DNA of 64,000 nt from Glycomyces arizonensis DSM 44726 (GTDB lineage: Bacteria; Actinomycetota; Actinomycetes; Mycobacteriales; Micromonosporaceae). Every line of letters begins with the position of its first letter. Position 1 is the first letter of the stretch. Shown piece after piece: positions 52,040-60,920 of this stretch. Where the stretch lies: contig NZ_AXWO01000017.1 in NCBI RefSeq assembly GCF_000482705.1, positions 53,041 through 117,040 of the forward strand. Direction: 5' to 3'. A program made the position numbers and the translations under genes. The notes under the pieces are model-generated. The model did not search any database and was not told where the DNA came from. It saw only the letters and a program-made list of their open reading frames with translations.

Positions 52040-52431
52040 ACGATCCTCCTGCCGAGACTGGAAGCGGTTGCGCACTTCCAGGTCAAGATACACCGAACCG
52101 AACAGGGCACACCGTCCCCGGACGCGGGAGCCCAAGAACCGGGCCGGTGTCCAGATGATGCGAACCGGCCCTTCCCCTCCATGCGCGGGCTGGAGGCGCC
52201 ACCGAAAGCAGGCGGTCACATGGGCCCCGCGAGGGGGCCAACAGTGCGGACGTTTCAGTCGCTTACCACAACTCAAAACCTCAGATCAGGTTCTCGCTAT
52301 AGTTCTTCCACTCGCCTGAGGCCAGCGCGAAGCCAGGAGCGGGAGACCGAACGGCAAGGTGAGGAGCAAAGGCCGGTACATCTCGCTGAGCGATGCAGCG
52401 TGGGGCCTGGGACTTCAGGCGGTCCGAAGCA
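52040..52431. other. Intergenic region upstream of the LacI gene
   Basis: The first 45 bases carry the regulator's ribosome site and the inverted repeat at 52058. The remaining sequence up to the end of the SnoaL-like gene shows no convincing gene or hairpin. Confidence 0.5.
52058..52081. promoter_or_regulatory. Inverted repeat before the LacI gene
   Basis: CTGGAAG and CTTCCAG pair perfectly around CGGTTGCGCA, 18 bases before the start codon. Size and position suit an autoregulatory operator. Confidence 0.5.
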
Positions 52432-52797
52432 TCAAGCAGGAGTCTTCTGGCTGAAGGCGCACCGCCAGGTCTCGCCGCTGCGGACCCAGAGGTCGGTGAT
52501 CCACTCGTCGGCCGTGTAGGGCTCGCCCTCCCAGGCGCCGGTGCTCACGCGCCGACAGGTGACCAGGAGCGCGTCTTGCGTCGCGACGGTGTGCTCGGGC
52601 CCGGCCGCCTCCATGGTGTGGTGCGCGAGGCGGCCCGAGGCGATCCACTCGATCAGGTCGGTCTTGGCGACCATGCCGTCGGGGCCGACGTACCTCCAGT
52701 CGTCGGTGAAGTGGTCGGCGATTCGGGGCGCGTCGTTGGCGAGCAGCGCGCGGTCGAATCCCTCCGCCACAGCCTGGACCTCAGTTTCGATGGACAT
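52432..52797 (-). CDS. SnoaL/NTF2-like small protein
   Basis: The 121-residue protein has a cone-shaped NTF2-like fold: GFDRALLANDAPRIADHFTDDWRYVGPDG at the start and DEWITDLWVRSGETWRCAFSQ at the end are the family pattern (DUF4440/SnoaL-like). ATG 52797 follows GGAGGCGGC. Such proteins serve as small-molecule-binding or isomerase domains, and the function here is unknown. It has no operon partner. Confidence 0.82.
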   Translation of the reverse strand: MSIETEVQAVAEGFDRALLANDAPRIADHFTDDWRYVGPDGMVAKTDLIEWIASGRLAHHTMEAAGPEHTVATQDALLVTCRRVSTGAWEGEPYTADEWITDLWVRSGETWRCAFSQKTPA

Positions 52798-53939
52798 GCC
52801 GCCTCCAGCGGGCTCGGGGACCACCCGAGCCTGACACCACCATGTGACACTCGAGCCGCGGGCGCTCCGAGATGCTTAGGGCCGCCGATCGCCGACACGC
52901 ACCGTAATTAATGACATTTAAGGTTGGAAATATATGGTGGACCGTCTGGCCCCGGATGCCGCGCCGGGCGACGATGGCCGCCTCGGCGCGGTTCCCGATG
53001 TGGCCGAGCGGTTCGGCCGGCGGGGTCGCGACCGGCATCGGGCCGCCGCCTTCGACCGAGTGCGGTGGCCCGGCGCTGCCGAGCCCGGACCCGCCGATCG
53101 GTCCTGGACTCCACGCAATTGTGACCGTGCACACAATATCGTTCAGTCGATGTCGTTCTCGTCCCATCGACCGAGCCGGCCGCGTCCCCCAATCGGACCA
53201 ATCGGTCCATCCGAGGCCCGAAACAGGAACGAGTGGTTCGATTCGGCGCCATAGGGCCGCTACCCGGCAGTCAGGGAAAACGCATACAGCCCGATGCCAA
53301 GCGCTCCCAAACGTACGGGCCACTCCCTGACAACTGGATTTGACCTGCAAAAAGACCGCATTCTATAGTTGCGCGGAGCCGTAGGAACTTCGTGAGGCGC
53401 GACCGGCCATCCGGCACGACCGCAGCGGAGACCTGCGGGGCCCACACGAACACCGACGGCCTCACTGCGAGGCCGGTCGCATGTGCATAATGATCCAGCC
53501 GATGAAGGGCGACTTCTCTTTCCGCTGTGGCAGAACCGGTTTCGGGGACATAGGCCAGTGGGGACACGGCAGCGGCAAGGCCGGATCTCGATAGCGCAAA
53601 CAGGGATACGAAATGATCGCCGCGCGCCGCGGGACGATCGGAGAGTATGCAATCGCGGATGACACAGCCGCACCCTCATAGCAGCGCTCCCGGCCGACAG
53701 GGAGCGGTGGTGTGGCAGGTTCGCACAGGCGGGTTCGACTCCCGTCCATACCGCGGAACGACGCCCCGGCGCACAGGCGGCCGCCTGCGACCGACAGCCG
53801 GGCTGCGATCGCTCGGCTGAGGACGCTCTTCCCGTCACCTGACGCACCCCTTCGTCTCCGACAGCTCCTTCCATGTCCGGATCGACCACAGACGTCCTCG
53901 GTTCTGCCCAGGTGGAGGCATTCGGGTCCGTGCGGAGCA
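52798..53939. other. 1.1-kb gene-poor region
   Basis: No protein family was recognised on either strand. Base composition is less GC-rich and coding bias is weak compared with the neighbours. Frames here give Arg/Trp-rich products without domains. A structured tRNA-like element occurs at 53685-53753. It may be a remnant of an inserted element or an RNA-coding region. Confidence 0.5.
53685..53753 (+). other. tRNA-like 3' half with preceding hairpin
   Basis: A 17-base T-arm (53729-53745, loop TTCGACT) is followed exactly by CCATACC and a discriminator G. GGTGTGG at 53709-53715 can pair with CCATACC with one G-T pair. Only 13 bases lie between, so D and anticodon arms are absent. A 7-base hairpin (CGCTCCC/GGGAGCG) precedes it. 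No full tRNA can be folded. It may be a tRNA remnant, an attachment site scar or an unusual RNA. Confidence 0.35.
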
Positions 53940-54518
53940 TCAGTCCTCCGACGAGCCCCGGAGCCGGGGATCCTGGAGTCGTCGAATCATGGCGGCGATG
54001 CGTTGCGGGCGCAGTCTGGGCTCCGCCGTGATGATAGGAAGCAGCAGGGGGTAGCGCTGGCCGGCGGTCAGGGCCGCGAATCGTGTGGCTGCGGCGGGTG
54101 ATGCCGTCAGCGCTGCGGTGACGTCTTCGGGGATGTCGATGGTCGCCGATCCGGGGTAGGCGCGGTCCCAGCGGCCGTCGTGTCGGGCACGGTCGATCTC
54201 GTCGTGTCCCCGTGGCCGCATCCGCCCTTGTCCGATCAGGGACTGCACCAGACCGACGTTGCGCCGCGACCAGATCGACCCGCGCCGCCTCGGGGTGAAC
54301 CGCTGCACGAAAGTCATCTCGTCACGCCCTTTGCGCTGCCCGTCGATCCATCCGCTGCACAAGGCTTCGTCGAGTGCCTGGGCGTAGGTCAGCGATGTCG
54401 GGGAGCGCGTTCCCTTCTTCGCCAGCACCACCCACACGCCGTCCGAGACCTCCTCGTTGGCATCAAGCCAAGCCCGCCACGCCGCCGCGTCCCGAACCGT
54501 CAACGTCTGCTCAGTCAC
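53940..54518 (-). CDS. YdeI/OmpD-associated family protein
   Basis: The 192-residue protein matches the YdeI-like pattern: VRDAAAWRAWLDANEEVSDGVWVVLAKKG, then SLTYAQALDEALCSGWIDGQRKGRDEMTFVQRFTPRRRGSIWSRRN. The C-terminal half has the alpha-helical YdeI repeat (DIPEDVTAALTASPAAATRFAALTAGQR). GTG 54518 lies behind AGGAGGGG and overlaps the end of the WYL regulator gene. The function is unclear; members are linked to peptide resistance in enterics. It is translationally coupled to the regulator. Confidence 0.85.
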   Translation of the reverse strand: MTEQTLTVRDAAAWRAWLDANEEVSDGVWVVLAKKGTRSPTSLTYAQALDEALCSGWIDGQRKGRDEMTFVQRFTPRRRGSIWSRRNVGLVQSLIGQGRMRPRGHDEIDRARHDGRWDRAYPGSATIDIPEDVTAALTASPAAATRFAALTAGQRYPLLLPIITAEPRLRPQRIAAMIRRLQDPRLRGSSED

Positions 54519-55542
54519 CCGACCCCTCCTCCTCATCATTCCTTCCCGGACCGAGTGCGGACTCGCCGATGCGCGGGGCCTGGGCGGCGTCGGCGAACCG
54601 CCGCGAGAGCAGCGCGAAGGCGTCCGCGAGCGCGCGAGGCGCCACCTCGGCGACGGGCGCGTCGAAACGGCCGATCGCGGCGGCCAACGCCGTCCACGAC
54701 CAGGCGCCGAGGACGAGACGGCACCGGTCGGGGGCGAGTTCTTCGACGACGCCGTCGTGAACGAACGGTGCCGCCTCCCTCGCGGGCAGTTCCAGGACGA
54801 CCTCGCCCGTACAGGGCCATGCGCTCCCGCCGCCCGAGCCCTTGAACCGGCCGGCGAGAAAGTCGTGGACGTCGCCCCCGGGCACCTCGCGCGGGGTGAA
54901 GCGGGGGCCCGTCGGTATCCGAGGGCGCATCCGGTCCATCCGGTACACCCGCCAGTCATCGGCATCGAGGTCCCAGGCGAGGAGGTACCAGCGTCCGTCG
55001 CTGAACACCACATGATGCGGCTCCGCCCGTCGCCGCGCCTCAGGAGCGTCCCGGTCGCGCCCCACGGCCAGGTAGTCGAATCGCAGCACCTCCCGGGCGC
55101 TGACCGCCGCGCTCACCGCGACCAGCACCTCCGGTGCGACGAGGGCGGCGCTCTCGGTCGGGAGGGTCGTGAACGCCATGCCATCGATTCGGTGCCGCAA
55201 TCGGGAGGGCATCACCCGCCGCACGGTCTTCAGCGCCCGCAGCGCTGATTCGCCGTCCGCCGCTCCTGAACCGGCGGCGGTCCCGAGCGCGAGGGCGATC
55301 GCGACGGCCTGGTCGTCGTCGAACAGCAACGGCGGCAACTCGGCACCCGCTTCCAGCCGGTAGCCACCGTCGGGTCCCTTGACCGCCCTGATCCGGTAGC
55401 CGAGCTCCCGCAGGTGGTCGACGTCCCGGCGCAGGGTGCGGTCGCTGATCCCCAGGCGCTCGGCGAGCACGCGGCCGGGCCAGTCGCGGCGGGTCTGCAG
55501 CAGCGACAGCAACGTCAGCATCCGCGACGGTGATCGGGTCAT
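54511..55542 (-). CDS. HTH/WYL-domain transcriptional regulator (YafY type)
   Basis: The protein has 343 residues. The winged helix at 1-60 (SRMLTLLSLLQTRRDWPGRVLAERLGISDRTLRRDVDHLRELGY) is followed by a WYL domain (FDYLAVGRDRDAPEARRRAEPHHVVFSDGRWYLLAWDL) and a C-terminal part. ATG 55542 is followed directly by the conserved start. It overlaps the YdeI-like gene and is divergent from the VOC-family gene, a very common pairing in actinomycetes, so it probably controls both. The inducing ligand is unknown. Confidence 0.9.
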   Translation of the reverse strand: MTRSPSRMLTLLSLLQTRRDWPGRVLAERLGISDRTLRRDVDHLRELGYRIRAVKGPDGGYRLEAGAELPPLLFDDDQAVAIALALGTAAGSGAADGESALRALKTVRRVMPSRLRHRIDGMAFTTLPTESAALVAPEVLVAVSAAVSAREVLRFDYLAVGRDRDAPEARRRAEPHHVVFSDGRWYLLAWDLDADDWRVYRMDRMRPRIPTGPRFTPREVPGGDVHDFLAGRFKGSGGGSAWPCTGEVVLELPAREAAPFVHDGVVEELAPDRCRLVLGAWSWTALAAAIGRFDAPVAEVAPRALADAFALLSRRFADAAQAPRIGESALGPGRNDEEEGSGD

Positions 55543-55653
55543 GCACCCATTCTCTCCAAGAAGCGGACACCGGATGACCGGTACTGCTGCGAGGCTCATC
55601 TCGCGGTCGGAAATCGACCGGCTCATCACGACCAAGAAAGCAAGGAGTCACCC

Positions 55654-56073
55654 GTGTCCGTCAACGTCACGCCTCATCTGAACTTCCGCGGCACCGCCCG
55701 CGGGGCCCTGGAGTTCTACCAGTCCGTGTTCGGCGGCGAGCTGACCATCGCCAGCTACGCCGACGTGGGCAATACGGACCCCGCCACCGCCGACCACGTC
55801 ACCTTCGGGCAGCTCACCGCGGAAGGCGGCTTCCGCATCATGGCCTACGACGTCTACCCCCACCTGCCCTGGGACCAGGGACAGGACCCGTTCTTCGTGT
55901 CCGTCCGCGGCACCGACCCCGCCGAACTCCAGGGCTACTGGGACAAGCTCGCCGAGGGCGCGGACATCAAGCAGCCCATCGGACCCTCGCAGTGGGCACC
56001 GCTCTACGGCCAGCTCACCGACAAGTTCGGCATCACCTGGGTCCTCGACATCGCCACCGAGAACCCCACCTGA
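55654..56073 (+). CDS. VOC-family protein (PhnB/glyoxalase-like)
   Basis: The 139-residue protein has a single vicinal-oxygen-chelate fold of PhnB type: VTPHLNFRGTARGALEFYQSVFGGEL at the start and PLYGQLTDKFGITWVLDIA at the end. It probably binds a small metabolite, with or without metal; the enzyme activity is unproven. GTG 55654 follows GCAAGGAGTCACCC. It stands divergent from the WYL regulator. A transposase remnant starts about 100 bases downstream. Confidence 0.88.
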   Translation: MSVNVTPHLNFRGTARGALEFYQSVFGGELTIASYADVGNTDPATADHVTFGQLTAEGGFRIMAYDVYPHLPWDQGQDPFFVSVRGTDPAELQGYWDKLAEGADIKQPIGPSQWAPLYGQLTDKFGITWVLDIATENPT

Positions 56074-56178
56074 GGCGCAGACCACCACATGGCCGCCCGA
56101 GCCACACCGGTCTCGGGCGGCCCGCACCCGTCACGACACCGAGCAAACGGACCACCGAACCCACGGAAGGAAAACGTC

Positions 56179-56313
56179 ATGAAGACGCGTTTCCGCTGCT
56201 TGCAGAAGGTCTCGCTCAACCCGGGGCGGATCGGGACCATCGCCAAGGCCCGCCTCGCCCTCCTTCGCACCGAACGACCCCACCGCCTCGTTCCCACTCA
56301 GCGCGCCGCATGA
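56179..56313 (+). pseudogene. Transposase C-terminal remnant, copy A
   Basis: The fragment encodes 44 residues (KTRFRCLQKVSLNPGRIG through VPTQRAA), which equal the end of the longer remnant at 60529-60774 on the other strand. The DNA matches that copy over 56180-56333 with two differences. The identity stops at CTCAGT, which is likely the edge of the insertion sequence. Everything upstream of this tail is missing. The IS family is probably DDE/IS5-like, judged from the tail only. Confidence 0.7.
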
Positions 56314-56333
56314 CTCGCCCAGAAAGGCTCAGT
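56180..56333. repeat. Inverted repeat arm, left copy
   Basis: The 154 bases are the reverse complement of 60509-60662 apart from two positions. The end, with CGCCCAGAAAGGCTCAGT, is shared exactly and may be the terminal repeat of the IS. Confidence 0.85.
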
Positions 56334-56547
56334 GTGGTCGATTGGAGCGGCGAACCACCAAGTTATCGTTGGCAATTCGTCGATTCGGACGCGTTGCCTC
56401 ATCGCGGAACTTGCCCGAGCCGAATGACCAGGCGCCGTGATCGCACACGAACACGCACGGACACGGGCCCGGTCGCACGGCCACCGCCTGCCCTTTGGCT
56501 CCTTACCGGAGCGGAGGGGTACATCAGGCGGTGGCCGAGGAGCGAGC

Positions 56548-58143
56548 TCAGGCGCGGCTCCATTGCTGGTTGGGTTGGCCGTTGCAGTCCCAGATGATCA
56601 CGGCGGTCTCATTGGCGGTGCCCCGGCCGAAGACATCGAGGCACTTGCCCGCGCTCACCGAGGTGATGGTGCCGTCGTCGTTGAACCGCCACTGCTGGTT
56701 GGGTTGGCCGTTGCAGTCCCAGATGATCACAGGAGTCCCGTTGGCGGTGTCCCCGCCTGAGACGTCGAGGCACTTGCCGCCGAAGACGCGGAGCTCCCCG
56801 GTGATCGTGGCAGTCCAGGCCTGGTTGGCCTGGCCGTTGCAGTCCCAGATGATGACTTCGGTGCCGTTGGTCTGGGAGGCGCCCGACACGTCCAGGCACC
56901 GACCGGACTCCTCGCCCCTGAGGGCGAACGTCTCGGGTTCGACGAGACCGCCGCCGGTGACGGTGTACATCGCCGCGCCGTGCGCCGGTACCCATGCGCT
57001 GATCGTGCCGGTGGACGAACTGGTCGTGTGCGCCCACAGGTCCCGTACCGAGTACGAGTCGGCGTCGCCGAGGCCGAGCGCGTCGGTGGTGGTGGACATG
57101 TTCGCGCCGCTGCCTCCGCGGTTGAGCAGGACGGTCGCGACCGAGCCGTCGGACATGGGCTTGCGCCAGACCTCGAGATCGCCGTTGTCGCTGATCTTGT
57201 GGCCCTGACGGCCGCCCCAGTCCTGATTGACGGCGATGACCTCACTGTTGGTCAGGATTTCGACGGTGGTCTGCGACATCGACCGGAGGTCGTTGCCGGC
57301 CAGCAGCGGCGCGTTGAGCAGTGACCAGAGGCTGAAGTGGGCGCGAGACTCGGTCTCGGACAGTCCCGGGTTGCCGACCTCGAGCATGTCGGGGTCGTTC
57401 CAGGCCCCGGGCCCGGAGTAGGCGTCCTTGCCGACCTGCGAGTCGAGGATGCCCATCACCGAGCCCCAGCTGTCGGTGATGTCGCCGGTGGTGCGCCAGG
57501 AGTTGCCTACCTCGGACCCCCAGGTCCAGACGTTGTCCAGGCCCCAGCTGCACAGGCTGTACAGGATCGGGCGGCCGGTGGCCGCGAGGGCGTCGCGCAT
57601 GGCGGTGTACCGCTCCTGCGCCGATTGGCCCAGGTGGTCCCCGCAGTTGTCGTACTTGAGGTAGTCGATGCCCCAGGAAGCCCACAGCGCGGCGTCCTGC
57701 CGCTCATAGCCGATGCTGGCGGGATAGCCGGCGCATGTCGTCGTCCCGGCCGAGGAGTAGATGCCGAGTTTGAGGCCCTTGCCGTGGACGTAGTCGGCGA
57801 GCGCCTTCATGCCGCTGGGGAACCTTTCGCGGTCGGCGACCAGGTTGCCGTCCGCGTCGCGTTCGCGTTCCATCCAGCAGTCGTCGATGTTGACGTACTC
57901 GTAGCCGGCCTCGGCCATGCCGCTGGAGACGAGGAGGTCCGCGGTCTGGCGGATCAGCGTTTCACTGACGTTGCACCCGAAGGTGTTCCAGTTGTTCCAG
58001 CCCATCTGCGGCGTCAAGGCCAGGCCGTTGTCGAGCGCCTGTGCCGGGGACGCGCTGACGAGCAGGACGGGAACGGTGACCGCCGTGATCAGCGCCGCCG
58101 TCCCGAGGGCGACGAGGCGCCGCCAACGTGATCGGATCGTCAT
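56548..58143 (-). CDS. Secreted GH27 alpha-galactosidase with ricin-type CBM13
   Basis: The protein has 531 residues. A signal peptide ends near AQA (residue 36). The GH27 barrel follows: LALTPQMGWNNWNTFGCN, VNIDDCWM, nucleophile Asp165 in YLKYDNC and the WNDPDML acid/base motif near 250. A beta-sandwich follows, then residues 405-531 form a ricin-type trefoil with three repeats (GRCLDVSG, GKCLDVSG, GKCLDVFG, each ending QxW). It removes alpha-galactose from galactomannan or melibiose-type sugars. ATG 58143 follows AAGGAGGATTCC. A CGCTTACA half-site at 58204 may be part of a LacI operator. Confidence 0.9.
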   Translation of the reverse strand: MTIRSRWRRLVALGTAALITAVTVPVLLVSASPAQALDNGLALTPQMGWNNWNTFGCNVSETLIRQTADLLVSSGMAEAGYEYVNIDDCWMERERDADGNLVADRERFPSGMKALADYVHGKGLKLGIYSSAGTTTCAGYPASIGYERQDAALWASWGIDYLKYDNCGDHLGQSAQERYTAMRDALAATGRPILYSLCSWGLDNVWTWGSEVGNSWRTTGDITDSWGSVMGILDSQVGKDAYSGPGAWNDPDMLEVGNPGLSETESRAHFSLWSLLNAPLLAGNDLRSMSQTTVEILTNSEVIAVNQDWGGRQGHKISDNGDLEVWRKPMSDGSVATVLLNRGGSGANMSTTTDALGLGDADSYSVRDLWAHTTSSSTGTISAWVPAHGAAMYTVTGGGLVEPETFALRGEESGRCLDVSGASQTNGTEVIIWDCNGQANQAWTATITGELRVFGGKCLDVSGGDTANGTPVIIWDCNGQPNQQWRFNDDGTITSVSAGKCLDVFGRGTANETAVIIWDCNGQPNQQWSRA

Positions 58144-58381
58144 GAGGGAATCCTCCTTTTGTCGTGTTCCGATGACTCTTGTTGAGATCATCGTGCAAAT
58201 TGACGCTTACATCGAGGTAGCTCAATGCCAAGTACGGACTGAGGTCTTTTCATCTCGGTTCGTGATCGACGCGAGGCGATGTGATCTCAGGTGCGGCCGG
58301 TCTCGATGCCGACGAGACACTCCCGGTCTCGCCGGGGACGATCATGTACGGCGACGCGACCGGCCGGGTGTTGCCGCGTGA

Positions 58382-59896
<1,515 letters not shown>

Positions 59897-59968
59897 TCAG
59901 CGGAACCGGCCGAGAGATGCTGGTGCGATCCCTGACACGGGATCACCGTCCTTCTACCGAGCACCGGG

Positions 59969-60200
59969 TCATCCGTGGACCCATTGCTGGTTGTCGCCGC
60001 CGTTGCAGCCCCACAGGATCACCGGGGTGCCGTTCGCGATGGCGGCTTCCTCCACGTCCGGGCACCGCCCGGACTGGGCGCTGGTGACGGTGCCGTCGGG
60101 GTTGAGGTTCCACCGCGGTTGGTCCAGCCGCGGCAGGACCAGGATCGCCAGCACCAGTGCCAGCGCCGCGGCGAATGCCGTCGGGACGCCGTCGAGTCAT
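59969..60200 (-). pseudogene. Broken secreted ricin-domain gene
   Basis: An ATG at 60200 begins MTRRRP; a one-base shift then gives TAFAAALALVLAILVLP, a signal-peptide-like stretch. This runs into WNLNPDGTVTSAQSGRC and GDNQQWVHG, the last repeat of a ricin-type CBM13 domain. The catalytic body is missing. It looks like an internally deleted, frameshifted copy of a third CBM13 enzyme gene like its two neighbours. Confidence 0.65.
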
Positions 60201-60508
60201 GTTATCGATCTCATTTTCACGGTCGCTCCATGCTTCGCGAACTTGATGACAGACGTGACCGTCCGCCCTTCGGGGAGCTCGTGCCGCGAGTAACGGAGCC
60301 TCGGTGGACGCGGTCGTCAGTGCCGGGTGGCGGCATTGCCGATCCGAGGTGCCGCAGGGGCGCGATCTTCGAAATTTTCTGAGTGTGGTTCGAAAATTAC
60401 TTGCCTGAAACTATAGATGAGGTTCAATATCTTGGCAAGTCCCGGCACGGCCACTCGCGAACACGACGAAGCAATCGGGCATTGAGTACTGCTGCGACAC
60501 TTGGCATT
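60201..60508. other. Intergenic region between the broken ricin gene and the transposase remnant
   Basis: No gene, hairpin or clear promoter was recognised. The stretch 60370-60440 is AT-richer than average. It may be leftover flank of the deletion and insertion events. Confidence 0.4.
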
Positions 60509-60662
60509 ACTGAGCCTTTCTGGGCGAGTCATGCGGCGCGCTGAGTGGGAACGAGGCGGTGGGGTCGTTCGATGCGGAGGAGGGCGAGGCGGGCCTTGGC
60601 GATGGTCCCGATCCGCCCCGGGTTGAGCGAGACCTTCTGCAAGCAGCGGAAACGCGTCTTCA
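60509..60662. repeat. Inverted repeat arm, right copy
   Basis: This is the reverse-complement partner of 56180-56333, with two differences in 154 bases. The two arms bracket the GH27 and GH54 genes and the broken ricin-domain gene. Confidence 0.85.
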
Positions 60663-60774
60663 AGTCGGCGTTGGCCTTCTCGGCCGGGGCGCGCTTGGCG
60701 CCGATGAGCCGGTTCCACTTCCGCTGGGCCTCGGTGAGCTTGCCTCCTTGGGGTGCCTTGTGCGGCACGACCAC
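60529..60774 (-). pseudogene. Transposase C-terminal remnant, copy B
   Basis: It encodes 81 residues, longer than copy A: VVPHKAPQGGKLTEAQRKW, then NRLIGAKRAPAEKANADLKT and the shared tail to VPTQRAA. The RxxxEKANADLKT stretch is like the DDE-domain end of IS5-family transposases. Upstream sequence in this frame soon stops resembling a transposase, so the 5' part is lost. The gene is not functional. Confidence 0.72.
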
Positions 60775-60920
60775 GGCCGGGAAGGCCCGGAACTTCTCAG
60801 TCTTCCACCGTCATCTGATCGCGCTCGGCCAAGCAAGCGCGTCGATCCGCTTGCGGAGCGCCACGACCCCGGCCTGAACCAGGGCCGCCCCGCCCACCCC
60901 GGGCAGGGCGGCATCAGTGG

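Noticed and set aside
52781..53350. 189-codon minus-strand frame in the gene-poor region
   Set aside because: No family pattern and irregular composition, and it runs into the SnoaL-like gene start region.
53685..53753. A complete tRNA gene
   Set aside because: No D-arm or anticodon arm can be placed between the acceptor strands. Only a 3' half fits, so it is listed as tRNA-like.
58204..58211. LacI half-site CGCTTACA before the GH27 gene
   Set aside because: No second half is present to make the palindrome, so it is too weak to list separately.
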